Program-made: the position numbers and the translations under genes
Part shown: positions 8,262 to 16,401 of the stretch, piece by piece
Layout of the letters: the number at the start of each line of letters is the position of its first letter
How positions within the stretch are numbered: the stretch's first letter is position 1
Notes under the pieces: model-generated
Told to the model about the DNA's origin: nothing
The model's input: the letters and a program-made list of their open reading frames with translations, nothing else
Database searches by the model: none
Assembly: GCA_029945425.1 (NCBI GenBank)
Contig: JAQSDV010000004.1
Coordinates: 308,336 to 372,335, forward strand
Length of the DNA stretch: 64,000 bases
Direction: 5' to 3'
DNA from: a bacterium
GTDB taxonomy: Bacteria > Pseudomonadota > Alphaproteobacteria > Micavibrionales > UBA2020

Positions 8262-9230
8262 GTGGAAGAAAACAAGGCATGCATTCTGTCCTACAGCCTT
8301 GACGGGAAGGGGCATGGCGATGTTGTCGACCTCGCCTCGATCAAGCCCGATGACAACCGCGTGATCTGGATACACCTGAATGGCCGCCATCCCGACGCCA
8401 AGAAATTCCTGCGCGAGCAACTGCATCTGGATCCTGTGGTCGTGAAAACGATGCTGGCGGAGGAAATGCGCCCGCGCCTTGAGGAACAGGGAAACTATTC
8501 GCTGCTGATGCTGCGCGGGATCAATTTTAACCCGGGGCCGACGCCGGAAGATCTGGTTTCCGTCCGCCTGTGGATCACCGATAACCGCGTCGTCAGCATC
8601 GGCCGCCGCAAATCGAAAACCGTCGCCGACCTTGATGACCGTATCCGCCACGGGCGCGGGCCGAAGCGCGTCGGCGAATTCGTCGCCATGCTCTGCTCCA
8701 GCCTCAATGACGGCATCGAGCCCGCGCTGCAGGAGCTGGAGGACACGATCGACCGGCTGGAGGCCCTGAGCCTTGAAAACCCTGACACCAACCTGCGCAA
8801 CGACATCGCGGGCATCCGCAAGCAGGCAACCTTGTTCCGCCGCCATATCGCGCCGCAGCGCGAAGTGTTCAACCGGCTGCAGTTTTCCCAGCAGGGCTGG
8901 ATGCTGCCCGCCGATAAATGGCTGATGCAGGACAACAACGACCGCATGATGCGCTACCTCGAAGATCTCGAGGCCTTGCGCGACCGCGCGAACATCCTGC
9001 AGGACGAATTGCAAAGCGCCCTTTCCGGCAAGCTGAACAAAAACCTGTATACGCTGTCGGTCATCACCGCGATCTTCATGCCGCTCAGCTTTTTCAGCGG
9101 GCTTTTGGGCATGAACGTCAAGGGCATCCCGGGCGCCGACCACCCCGAGGCATTTTTGATCGCCTGCGTGATCGCCCTTGTCATCGCGGTTGTGCAGGTC
9201 GTCGTGTTCAGGCGGCTGAAATGGCTATAA
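8262..9230 (+). CDS. CorA/ZntB-family metal ion transporter
   Basis: A 322-residue member of the CorA family. A long cytoplasmic alpha/beta funnel domain ends in two transmembrane helices (about 264-284 and 296-314). The pore signature is LLGMNVKGIPG, and GMN followed by GIPG is characteristic of the ZntB branch, which moves Zn2+. The start codon is GTG at 8262, 5 nt after the mscS stop, so the two genes form an operon. The metal specificity is inferred from the signature only. Confidence 0.9.
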   Translation: MEENKACILSYSLDGKGHGDVVDLASIKPDDNRVIWIHLNGRHPDAKKFLREQLHLDPVVVKTMLAEEMRPRLEEQGNYSLLMLRGINFNPGPTPEDLVSVRLWITDNRVVSIGRRKSKTVADLDDRIRHGRGPKRVGEFVAMLCSSLNDGIEPALQELEDTIDRLEALSLENPDTNLRNDIAGIRKQATLFRRHIAPQREVFNRLQFSQQGWMLPADKWLMQDNNDRMMRYLEDLEALRDRANILQDELQSALSGKLNKNLYTLSVITAIFMPLSFFSGLLGMNVKGIPGADHPEAFLIACVIALVIAVVQVVVFRRLKWL

Positions 9231-9315
9231 ATTTCAAGGATTTGATAATTCATTTGCTTTCCGTCAACACCGGACGCAAAATCGCGGCATATTCCGGGCA
9301 GGAGAGAAGTTGGGC

Positions 9316-9816
9316 ATGAAGGGCCGTAGCAGGATCGCATTCAGGATTTTTTTGGTCGTCGCGCTGTTCGCCGCCGCCCTGAACACCGCCTATGTCTATA
9401 AATTTACGGATCCGGAAGCCGTGGCCCCCGTTTCAGCACTTCCCGGCTACCCCGTAACCGGCACGGCCGCGACGATCAAATCCGTGGCCGAGGAGCAGCG
9501 TCCCGCACCGCCGCGCACACGATACCCGACCGATAGCTGGCATGGAAATGTTGAAGTCCGTCAGCAAGGCGACGGCAGCTATTCCTTTGTCGTCAAGACC
9601 GGCAGCGAGGATGGCGCGATCAACCTCACCTCTTACGAGGCGTGGATTGCCAAGGCGGGCAGTTCTGACGAGAAAAAAGTAGAATTGAAAAAAGACCCGA
9701 AAAGCGGGCTGGTCGCCAAGGTCCAGTTCCCGGAAAAGGGCAACTGGATGCTGCGCGTACGGGTCGCGAGCGGCAATAACAGCCTCGAATTCAGCCAGCG
9801 CGTCGAAGTGAAGTAA
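9316..9816 (+). CDS. FixH-like periplasmic hypothetical protein
   Basis: A 166-residue protein with one N-terminal hydrophobic anchor (about 8-26), a short Pro-rich linker and a beta-rich domain. The domain carries GSYSFVVKTGSEDGAINLTS and NWMLRVRVASGNNSLEFSQR. The pattern resembles the Ig-like domain of FixH proteins, but no fix or cco genes are nearby. ATG 9316 is preferred over TTG 9310 because GGAGAG lies about 9 nt upstream. It is convergent with the next gene, with a 3-nt gap. Confidence 0.7.
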   Translation: MKGRSRIAFRIFLVVALFAAALNTAYVYKFTDPEAVAPVSALPGYPVTGTAATIKSVAEEQRPAPPRTRYPTDSWHGNVEVRQQGDGSYSFVVKTGSEDGAINLTSYEAWIAKAGSSDEKKVELKKDPKSGLVAKVQFPEKGNWMLRVRVASGNNSLEFSQRVEVK

Positions 9817-9819
9817 CCT

Positions 9820-10326
9820 TCACGCCTTCAGTATAAGCTCATAGAAAATCTCGTCCTCGGTCACCCCGTCATGCCATAGATGCGGCGCTGACCCCGTCAT
9901 CACGAACCCGTGTTTCTGGTTGGCCTTTTTAGATGCGATGTTGGACGCACGGTGCGCCACGACGATTTTCTTCGCCGTTTCATGTTCGCGCGCCCAGTCG
10001 ATGCGGGCGCGGTACATGTCTTCCGATACGCCCTTGCTGCGCCATAGCGGTTCCAGCCATGAACCCCACAGTTTCGCAATCCCGGCATCATCCTTGTCGA
10101 TCACGACGCCGGTCATGCCGATCACCTGTTCGCCGTCGAACACGCCGAAGACGCCCATGTCCTTGCGCTCCAGCGCTTGCCGCCATTCGGCGTCGGGCCG
10201 CGGTTCTTCGCGCGCGAAGCTGGAGCCGAAAACTTTCGGGTCGGACCGCAGCGCCTTCAGCCGCACCGTTTTATAAAGCGGCCATTCATCCGGCGTAAAC
10301 AGCCTTATGCTGGGATTGCTTTGCAT
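9820..10326 (-). CDS. GNAT family N-acetyltransferase
   Basis: A 168-residue GNAT domain. FGVFDGEQVIGMTGVVIDKD forms the central strands, GSWLEPLWRSKGVSEDMYRA the acetyl-CoA loop, and VVAHRASNIASKKANQKHGF the C-terminal motif. The Q/RxxG loop is degenerate, as often seen in the RimI-like branch. The substrate is unknown. Its start overlaps the stop of the upstream oxidoreductase gene by 1 nt, indicating cotranscription. Confidence 0.85.
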   Translation of the reverse strand: MQSNPSIRLFTPDEWPLYKTVRLKALRSDPKVFGSSFAREEPRPDAEWRQALERKDMGVFGVFDGEQVIGMTGVVIDKDDAGIAKLWGSWLEPLWRSKGVSEDMYRARIDWAREHETAKKIVVAHRASNIASKKANQKHGFVMTGSAPHLWHDGVTEDEIFYELILKA

Positions 10327-11432
10327 CAGCCGGCCTTTTTCTGGCGCGGGCGGGCGATCTGTTCGGAGCGGTAACCGCGCAGGTATTGCACAGGCACATC
10401 CATTTCCGCGCCCAGCACATCAGCCGCATGCAGCGGCCAGTACGGATCGCGCAGCATGGCGCGGGCGAGGAACACCATATCAGCCTCGCCGCTGACGATA
10501 ATATCATTCGCCTGTGCGGGTTCATTGATCATGCCGACGGCTGCTGTCGGGATGTTTGCCTTTTCCCTGATCGCCTTTGCGAAGGACACCTGATAATTCG
10601 GCCCCACGGGAATTTTCCCATCGGGGGTGAGCGCGCCGGAGGAGCAGTCGATAAAATCCACGCCTTCTTTTTTCAACGCCGCCGACAGGCGCACGGTATC
10701 GTCGATCGTCACACCGTCTTCCTGCCAGTCGGAGCAGGAGAGGCGCGCGGCCAAAATCGTTTGCTGCGGGATTTCCGCGCGAACGGCGCGCGCGATTTCG
10801 CAGATCAGGCGGAAACGGTTTTCTTCCGTGCCGCCATATTCGTCGGTGCGCTTGTTCGACAGCGGCGAATAGAATTCATGCAGCAGATAGCCATGCGCCC
10901 CGTGGATTTCGACGATCTGGAACCCTGCGGCAACCGCGCGGCGGGCGCCCGCCACAAAATCGTCTTTCAGTTTTTTGATGTCATCCGGCGTCATTTCATG
11001 CGGCGCCTCCATGTCCGGCGAAAACGCCAGCGGCGACGGCGCGATGGTCGTCCAGCCGCCTTCAGGTTTTTTCAGGCGCTTGCCGCCTTCCCATGGTGCC
11101 GCCATGCTGGCCTTGCGCCCCGCATGCGCCAGCTGGATGCCCGCCGCCGCGCCGTGGCCGATGGTGAACGCCGTGATGCGTTTCAGGTAATCGATATGCG
11201 CGTCTTTCCAGATGCCGTGGCAGAGCTGCGTGATGCGCCCCTCGGGCGTGACGCCCGTCGCCTCCATCATGATCATGCCCGCCCCGCCCAGCGCGCGCGA
11301 GCCGAGATGCACCAGATGCCAGTCATTCGCAAAACCGTCCTGCGAAGAATACTGGCACATGGGCGACACCCCGATGCGGTTGCGGACGGTCAGGCCACGG
11401 AACGTGATGGGGGTGAACAAGGGAACGGACAT
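10326..11432 (-). CDS. Old yellow enzyme family NADH:flavin oxidoreductase (NamA/YqjM type)
   Basis: A 368-residue FMN-dependent ene-reductase. Seen are LFTPITFRGLTVRNRIGVSP with MCQYSS (FMN and substrate Cys of the YqjM branch), QLAHAGRKAS, EIHGAHGYLLHEFYSPLSNK, RTDEYGG and GEADMVFLARAMLRDPYWP. These enzymes reduce activated C=C bonds of enones or nitro compounds using NAD(P)H. The native substrate is unknown. Length and motifs are complete. Confidence 0.94.
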   Translation of the reverse strand: MSVPLFTPITFRGLTVRNRIGVSPMCQYSSQDGFANDWHLVHLGSRALGGAGMIMMEATGVTPEGRITQLCHGIWKDAHIDYLKRITAFTIGHGAAAGIQLAHAGRKASMAAPWEGGKRLKKPEGGWTTIAPSPLAFSPDMEAPHEMTPDDIKKLKDDFVAGARRAVAAGFQIVEIHGAHGYLLHEFYSPLSNKRTDEYGGTEENRFRLICEIARAVRAEIPQQTILAARLSCSDWQEDGVTIDDTVRLSAALKKEGVDFIDCSSGALTPDGKIPVGPNYQVSFAKAIREKANIPTAAVGMINEPAQANDIIVSGEADMVFLARAMLRDPYWPLHAADVLGAEMDVPVQYLRGYRSEQIARPRQKKAG

Positions 11433-11440
11433 TTAATTTC

Positions 11441-11965
11441 TCACGGTTTCAGGTTTTGAAGGAATGCGTCAGCCTCGGCATGGCTGCGCAGACGGATATA
11501 GGTGACGGCGCCGACCTTTCCAGCCCTGAAAATATCGCCATATTCTTTTTTGCGTTTCAGGTAGGTTTTGAACATCCAAACCATAATGCTGTCCGATGAA
11601 AACAGCTTGCCCCATGTTTCGGTATTGCCGTTGCAGATCAGCAATTTGTCACGCGCGCGGCGGATGGAGCGTGACAGTAACTGGCGGAACACCGTGAAAA
11701 ACGGCAGGTCGATCCAGATAAAGGTATCGGCATAGGGCCAGACCATGTCGCGCGTTTTTGAATAATTGCCCATGATGACCCATGACGGTGCTTGCGCCTT
11801 GTCCAGCACGCGGGCGCGGAAATCCTCCACCGCGCGCGTCTGCCAGTCGGGCAGCCAGTGAAGTTCGTCAAGGTCGACCGCCTCGCAGCCCAATTTGCCT
11901 GCGAGTTTTTTTCCGAAAGTTGTCTTGCCGGAACCGGTGCATCCGAGGATAACGATACGCTGCAT
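11441..11965 (-). CDS. P-loop adenylate kinase-like (FlaR/topology-modulation type) protein
   Basis: A 174-residue P-loop NTPase. The Walker A motif is GCTGSGKTT at residues 8-16, and DLDELHWLPDW follows at about 32-42, a signature of the FlaR-like kinase group. ARDK and KRKKEYGD segments likely form the lid. The family name comes from an early DNA-topology phenotype and does not establish the substrate. The gene ends 8 nt downstream of the oxidoreductase start codon on the same strand. Confidence 0.82.
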   Translation of the reverse strand: MQRIVILGCTGSGKTTFGKKLAGKLGCEAVDLDELHWLPDWQTRAVEDFRARVLDKAQAPSWVIMGNYSKTRDMVWPYADTFIWIDLPFFTVFRQLLSRSIRRARDKLLICNGNTETWGKLFSSDSIMVWMFKTYLKRKKEYGDIFRAGKVGAVTYIRLRSHAEADAFLQNLKP

Positions 11966-12048
11966 GAAACACCCATAAAACAGGCTGCCAGTATAGCCTT
12001 TCTAAACCCTGTTAAAAGCCCTAACATGACGGCCAAAGGTTAAAAAAA

Positions 12049-13236
12049 ATGTCCCGTACAGCCATGCCCAAAGGCGTTTACGCGCTCGGCTTTATCAGCA
12101 TGTTCATGGATATCTCGTCCGAGATGATCCATAGCCTGTTGCCGCTATTCCTGACCGGCGTGCTGGGCGCATCGGCGCTGTCGGTCGGCATACTGGAAGG
12201 CATCGCGGAGGCGACCGCATCGATTGCCAAAATATTTTCCGGCGCGATCAGCGACTGGATCGGCCGGCGCAAACCATTATTACTGTTGGGCTATGGCCTT
12301 GCGACGCTGACCAAGCCGTTGTTCCCGCTGGCCGACAGTTTCGCAACCGTGCTGACCGCCCGTTTCCTCGACCGTATCGGCAAGGGTATCCGTGGCGCGC
12401 CGCGTGACGCGTTCCTCGCCGATATCACGCCGGAGCCGATGCGCGGCGCCGCCTATGGCTTGCGCCAGTCGATGGATACGCTGGGTGCGTTTCTGGGGCC
12501 GCTATTTGCCATGCTGCTGATGGTCTGGACATTCAATGATTACCGGACCGTGTTCTGGATTGCCGTCATCCCCGCCCTGATCGTGATGCTGATCATCGTC
12601 TTCGGCATTCACGAGCCGGCGAAGGCGAAAACGGCGGAGAAAAAACCGTTCCCGCTGCAGGCAAGCCAGCTGAAATTGTTATCCCCCGTTTTCTGGATCG
12701 CGACGCTGGTTGCATCCCTGCTGACGCTGGCGCGGTTTTCGGAGGCGTTCCTGATCCTGCGCGGCGACAATATAGGGCTTGGCGTTGCCTTCGCGCCCGC
12801 GATCCTGATTGCGATGAACGCGGTCTATTCGCTGTCGGCATGGCCGGTCGGCGTGCTGTCGGATAAAATCGGGCGGCAGGGGTTATTGGTGGCGGGGATT
12901 GCGACGCTGGTCGTGGCAGATATCGTGCTGGCCTATGCAAATACGCCCCTGCTGGTTTTTATCGGTGCGGGGCTGTGGGGGCTACATATGGGGCTGACGC
13001 AAGGCATCATCACCGCCTATATCGCGGATAGCGTGCCCGCCCACTTGCGCGGCACAGGCTTCGGCGTTTACAATTTCGTGACCGGCATCGTGCTGCTGGC
13101 GGCCAGCGTGATTGCGGGATATCTGTGGAGCGCCCACGGACCCGTCGTTACCTTCCTGGGCGGCGCGGTGTTTTCGGCCCTGTCGCTGATCGGCTTCCTC
13201 GGCTTGCGCCCCCTACTTGGAAAGAAACACGCATGA
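12049..13236 (+). CDS. MFS transporter
   Basis: A 395-residue major facilitator with about 12 hydrophobic segments. The loop 2-3 signature is present as GAISDWIGRRKPLL (about 67-80), and DRIGKGIRGAPRDAFLADIT lies in the second half of the N-domain. The latter block is typical of an uncharacterised bacterial MFS group often annotated as drug-efflux or sugar transporters. The substrate cannot be inferred. The stop codon overlaps the next gene's start (ATGA). Confidence 0.9.
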   Translation: MSRTAMPKGVYALGFISMFMDISSEMIHSLLPLFLTGVLGASALSVGILEGIAEATASIAKIFSGAISDWIGRRKPLLLLGYGLATLTKPLFPLADSFATVLTARFLDRIGKGIRGAPRDAFLADITPEPMRGAAYGLRQSMDTLGAFLGPLFAMLLMVWTFNDYRTVFWIAVIPALIVMLIIVFGIHEPAKAKTAEKKPFPLQASQLKLLSPVFWIATLVASLLTLARFSEAFLILRGDNIGLGVAFAPAILIAMNAVYSLSAWPVGVLSDKIGRQGLLVAGIATLVVADIVLAYANTPLLVFIGAGLWGLHMGLTQGIITAYIADSVPAHLRGTGFGVYNFVTGIVLLAASVIAGYLWSAHGPVVTFLGGAVFSALSLIGFLGLRPLLGKKHA

Positions 13237-13715
13237 ACGAACAGACATTGCAGGCATGGGAACTGGCAAGCTACGTCGTGACCTGCATCGGTCTTCCCTA
13301 TGCCATCGTCATGCTGATGTACGACAACTGGAAGGAACGCCAGCAGGAAGACGAAGAGCTGTACCAGAAACTGGCGGAGGAATACGCCAAGTTCAACAAC
13401 CTGCTGATCAAAAACGCCGACCTGCAGCTGGTCACGGGCCATATAGCGGAGGAAAACCTGTCCGCCGAGCAAAAGGAACGCAAGTCGATTATTTTCGACA
13501 TGCTGGTCGCGTTGTTCGAACGCGCTTACATCCTTGTCTACGAAGACAACATGGACCGACAGACAAAACGTCTCTGGGCGACATGGGAAGATTACATTCA
13601 GGTATGGTGCCGGCGCGACGATTTCCGCGCCGCGCTGCCGGGCCTGCTGGTGGGCGAAGATCCCGGATTTTCCGCCTACATACAAAAAACAGCGAAAATA
13701 ACCAAAGACAAATAA
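13233..13715 (+). CDS. Membrane-anchored hypothetical protein coupled to MFS gene
   Basis: A 160-residue protein with one N-terminal hydrophobic helix (about 12-30) followed by a charged helical region (DNWKERQQEDEELYQKLAEE) and a Trp-rich soluble part. No family was recognised. It starts inside the MFS stop codon (4-nt ATGA overlap), so expression is coupled to the transporter. It may be an accessory factor, but this is only positional inference. Confidence 0.7.
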   Translation: MNEQTLQAWELASYVVTCIGLPYAIVMLMYDNWKERQQEDEELYQKLAEEYAKFNNLLIKNADLQLVTGHIAEENLSAEQKERKSIIFDMLVALFERAYILVYEDNMDRQTKRLWATWEDYIQVWCRRDDFRAALPGLLVGEDPGFSAYIQKTAKITKDK

Positions 13716-13736
13716 ACAACCACAAGGGAGTGTAAG

Positions 13737-14153
13737 ATGCCTGTACTTTATACCGCGAAAGCACATGTGACCGGTGGCCGCGACGGCGCGGGTGAAACCG
13801 ACGATAAAAAACTGTCCGTCAGCCTGTCGCGTCCGGGCGGCGCCGGCAACGGCACCAACCCCGAACAATTATTCGCGGTCGGCTATGCCGCCTGCTTCGG
13901 CGGCGCGATCGGGTTTGTCGCGGGGCAGAAGAAACTGGAAACCGGCGCGATCAATATCCAGTCCGAGGTAACCTTAAATCAGGACGACAAGGGTTTTTCG
14001 CTGGGCGTCACATTGAACGTGCTGCTGCCGTCGCTGGATAAAGCGGAAGCCGCCGCATTGGTGGCCGAGGCCGACAAGGTTTGCCCCTATTCCAAGGCGC
14101 TGCGCGGCAACGTGCCCGTGACCCTGAAGGCAAACGGCGAAGCGCTTAGCTAA
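13737..14153 (+). CDS. ohr: Organic hydroperoxide resistance protein (Ohr/OsmC)
   Basis: A 138-residue OsmC-fold peroxidase of the Ohr subgroup. Both catalytic cysteines are present, in GYAACFGGAI (about Cys50) and DKVCPYSKALRGN (about Cys115). Ohr reduces organic and lipid hydroperoxides, using lipoylated protein as electron donor. ATG 13737 is preceded by AAGGGAG. No OhrR repressor gene is adjacent. The 3' end overlaps the convergent gene by 8 nt. Confidence 0.93.
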   Translation: MPVLYTAKAHVTGGRDGAGETDDKKLSVSLSRPGGAGNGTNPEQLFAVGYAACFGGAIGFVAGQKKLETGAINIQSEVTLNQDDKGFSLGVTLNVLLPSLDKAEAAALVAEADKVCPYSKALRGNVPVTLKANGEALS

Positions 14154-14868
14154 GCTTCGCGATTTCCTGCGCGGTGTATGCCGCAAGGATATCAAAATAA
14201 CTGAGAATGGCAACGCCGGACACAAGTCCGGCGTTGCCGTGCCCGCTAAATGCATGTTTGGCCTTCGGCGCATCGGCGCGGGCGAACAGGATTTGCGTGA
14301 TGCCCTTCGCCTTCCAGTCTTCCACGATTTCCCTCATGACCGCTTCGACCGGCGATGAATTGCCGACGCGTTTCAATTCTTCCTCCGCCGCCAGCAGTTT
14401 TGCGGCTTGCGCGTCATCGGGGGTTACCGCCTTGGCGCCGAACAATTCCACGATACGCTGCTTGGCGGGGCGCATATGGATGACGCCCAGTTGTGTCGTA
14501 TCTTTGTACTGTGCCACCAGCGCATCCGACAGCCGCAAAATCCTGCGGCCGATCGCCTTTTCAACGCCGTCATGAAATCCGATCATCGACATGCAGGGCA
14601 TGACCAGCAATTGCGCATCGCCCGCGCCGATGGCAAGCCCGTCACCCGCGACCGCCGTAAATAATTCCTGCTTCTTCGCCTCGTCCTGCAAGGCTTCGCC
14701 GCGCAAGGGGCGCCCGGGTTCGGACACCGCCTGCGTATTCGGATAGGGGGATGCAGATTGCAATGTATACGTCATGCCCTTCGCCGCATCCGCCAGCCGC
14801 GCCGCAAATTCGTCATAGCTGTCGGCGTTCAGCGCGCCGAAAGCGGCGATTTTCACGTCATGCGTCAT
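14146..14868 (-). CDS. Asp/Glu racemase-like protein
   Basis: A 240-residue alpha/beta protein. LLVMPCMSMIGFHDGVEKAI resembles the first active-site cysteine loop of the Asp/Glu/hydantoin racemase superfamily. The second half has TQILFARADAPK where the partner cysteine is normally found, so the second Cys is absent. A racemase activity is therefore doubtful. ATG 14868 is preceded by AAAGGA and overlaps the upstream stop codon (ATGA). The family assignment is by pattern only. Confidence 0.55.
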   Translation of the reverse strand: MTHDVKIAAFGALNADSYDEFAARLADAAKGMTYTLQSASPYPNTQAVSEPGRPLRGEALQDEAKKQELFTAVAGDGLAIGAGDAQLLVMPCMSMIGFHDGVEKAIGRRILRLSDALVAQYKDTTQLGVIHMRPAKQRIVELFGAKAVTPDDAQAAKLLAAEEELKRVGNSSPVEAVMREIVEDWKAKGITQILFARADAPKAKHAFSGHGNAGLVSGVAILSYFDILAAYTAQEIAKLS

Positions 14869-15422
14869 GCTTTTTCCTTTAAGGGGTCTATCCAGTGGTG
14901 GCGCGGATAATCGCGCGCAATCGCTTCGCGCAGCCACAGCCTGTCGCCGTTATCGAGCATCGGCAGCAGCGATTCAAAATCTGCTTCGTCCTGCGGGCGC
15001 GGGTGTTTCGATTTATACAGCAGCGGCACGACCGCGGGCAACGCTTCACCGCGTAAGAATCGCGTATATTCCAGCTTCACATGCGCGTTGCGGCGATAAA
15101 GCCAGTCATCGCCGTCAAATTCGTTCAGCAATACTTCCAATGTAAACCCGTCGGTGAAATAGGCGTAAAGTTCATGGATCGGCAGCAGCAGCGTTTCACC
15201 GCCCCAGCGGAACAGCTGCCCGCCATGCGCATATTCGATACGGTCGAGATGGGGGAGATTTCGCAAAGCCGCCTGTTCGCGCCGGTCGATCGCGATTTCG
15301 ATGTCCTTGTGCGGGCGCGACTGGAATCCGAGGCGCAGGTCGACGGCCCAGCCGCCCGCGATCCAGTAATCGCCGGGAAAATCTATCAACCGCTGCCGAA
15401 CCTCTTCCACTTCTGGAAACAT
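14865..15422 (-). CDS. Nucleotidyltransferase-like protein (aminoglycoside adenylyltransferase fold)
   Basis: A 185-residue protein with the minimal nucleotidyltransferase motif: IAGGWAVDLRLG (about 21-32) and, nearby, RPHKDIEIAI (36-45). These are the GG...W..D and hxDhEh elements of LinB/AadA-type enzymes. The catalytic third acidic residue probably lies in FTLEVLLNEF. Such genes often annotate as antibiotic-modifying enzymes, but chromosomal members frequently have no resistance role. It is coupled to the racemase-like gene by a 4-nt overlap. Confidence 0.72.
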   Translation of the reverse strand: MFPEVEEVRQRLIDFPGDYWIAGGWAVDLRLGFQSRPHKDIEIAIDRREQAALRNLPHLDRIEYAHGGQLFRWGGETLLLPIHELYAYFTDGFTLEVLLNEFDGDDWLYRRNAHVKLEYTRFLRGEALPAVVPLLYKSKHPRPQDEADFESLLPMLDNGDRLWLREAIARDYPRHHWIDPLKEKA

Positions 15423-15508
15423 CGCGCAAATCCTTTTCGCTGCGACCTTAACACAACCCGCAGGCTCGGATAAGATGGTCGGGCATTTTAACGCCTGAAA
15501 GGCTCCCC

Positions 15509-16333
15509 ATGTTTAAAACTCTCGCGCTCGTCGCCGCACTTCTCCTCTCCCCTTCCCTGTCCTTCGCCGCAGCACCCGCGCCGGAAGGAATTATTGGAAC
15601 AATTCTGGAGGTCGAGGGCGCAGGCACAATCACGCAGCCCGGCAAGCAGCCGATGGCCGCCGCCGTCAAGACGCGCGTGCATATGAATGACGTGATCGCG
15701 ACAGGGCCGAAGGGTCGTATCTTCGTCCTGTTCATCGACAACACGCAATTCACGCTGTCGGAAAATTCGAAACTGAAGGTCGACAAATACGTGTTCGACC
15801 CGCAAAACCCTGCCGTGAACAAGGGCACGTTCAACGTCATGCAGGGCGCGTTCAAATACACCAGCGGCGCGCTGGCGAAGAAAAAAGACCCTGAAGTCTC
15901 CATCAACACGCCCTACGGCAATATCGGCGTGCGCGGCACGGTCGTCCTTGGCGGCCGCGTGAAGGACGCCTACGGCGTCCACGTACAGGAAGGCCGCGTG
16001 CAGGTCCGCAACGATGCGGGTGCTGTCCTCGTCGACAAGGGCAACGGCACGATGATCAAGAGCCGCGCGGAAAAGCCCAGTAACCAGGCCCCCTTTCCGC
16101 CCGAACTGCTGAACGTATTGCAGACAGGCGTCTTCCTGATCGCGGGCGACCAGTTGATGAAAAACCTGCCCGGTTTCATGGGCGAAAACCTGAAGCTGCA
16201 GGACCAGTTCAAGAGCTTCCAGCAGCTGAACGGCTTGCTGCCGGGTGGCGGCAACCTGCCGATCCCGGGCATGCCCAATTCGCCGAAAACACCGAAAGGC
16301 CCCGGAAATTTTCTGAAGAAGTTTCCGTTCTAA
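15509..16333 (+). CDS. FecR-domain secreted protein
   Basis: A 274-residue protein with a signal peptide (1-20, ending SFAAAP) and a FecR domain spanning about 40-180. Seen are VHMNDVIATGPKGRIFVLFI, LSENSKLKVDKYVFDP and SINTPYGNIGVRGTVVLGG. FecR domains in isolated secreted proteins are thought to be structural or sensing modules. No FecI sigma factor or TonB receptor lies nearby. The C-terminus is Pro/Gly-rich. A strong terminator follows 21 nt after the stop. Confidence 0.88.
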   Translation: MFKTLALVAALLLSPSLSFAAAPAPEGIIGTILEVEGAGTITQPGKQPMAAAVKTRVHMNDVIATGPKGRIFVLFIDNTQFTLSENSKLKVDKYVFDPQNPAVNKGTFNVMQGAFKYTSGALAKKKDPEVSINTPYGNIGVRGTVVLGGRVKDAYGVHVQEGRVQVRNDAGAVLVDKGNGTMIKSRAEKPSNQAPFPPELLNVLQTGVFLIAGDQLMKNLPGFMGENLKLQDQFKSFQQLNGLLPGGGNLPIPGMPNSPKTPKGPGNFLKKFPF

Positions 16334-16354
16334 GCCTTGATGCCTGAATAACAA

Positions 16355-16384
16355 AAGGCCGGGGAGCGATCCCCGGCCTTTTTC
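16355..16384 (+). terminator. Rho-independent terminator after FecR gene
   Basis: An inverted repeat AAGGCCGGGG / CCCCGGCCTT around a GCGAT loop, followed by TTTTTC. It ends the FecR-protein transcript. The A-rich opposite flank (ACAAAAGG) gives a weaker U-run on the minus strand. Confidence 0.93.
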
Positions 16385-16401
16385 TTATCACGGTTATATT
16401 T

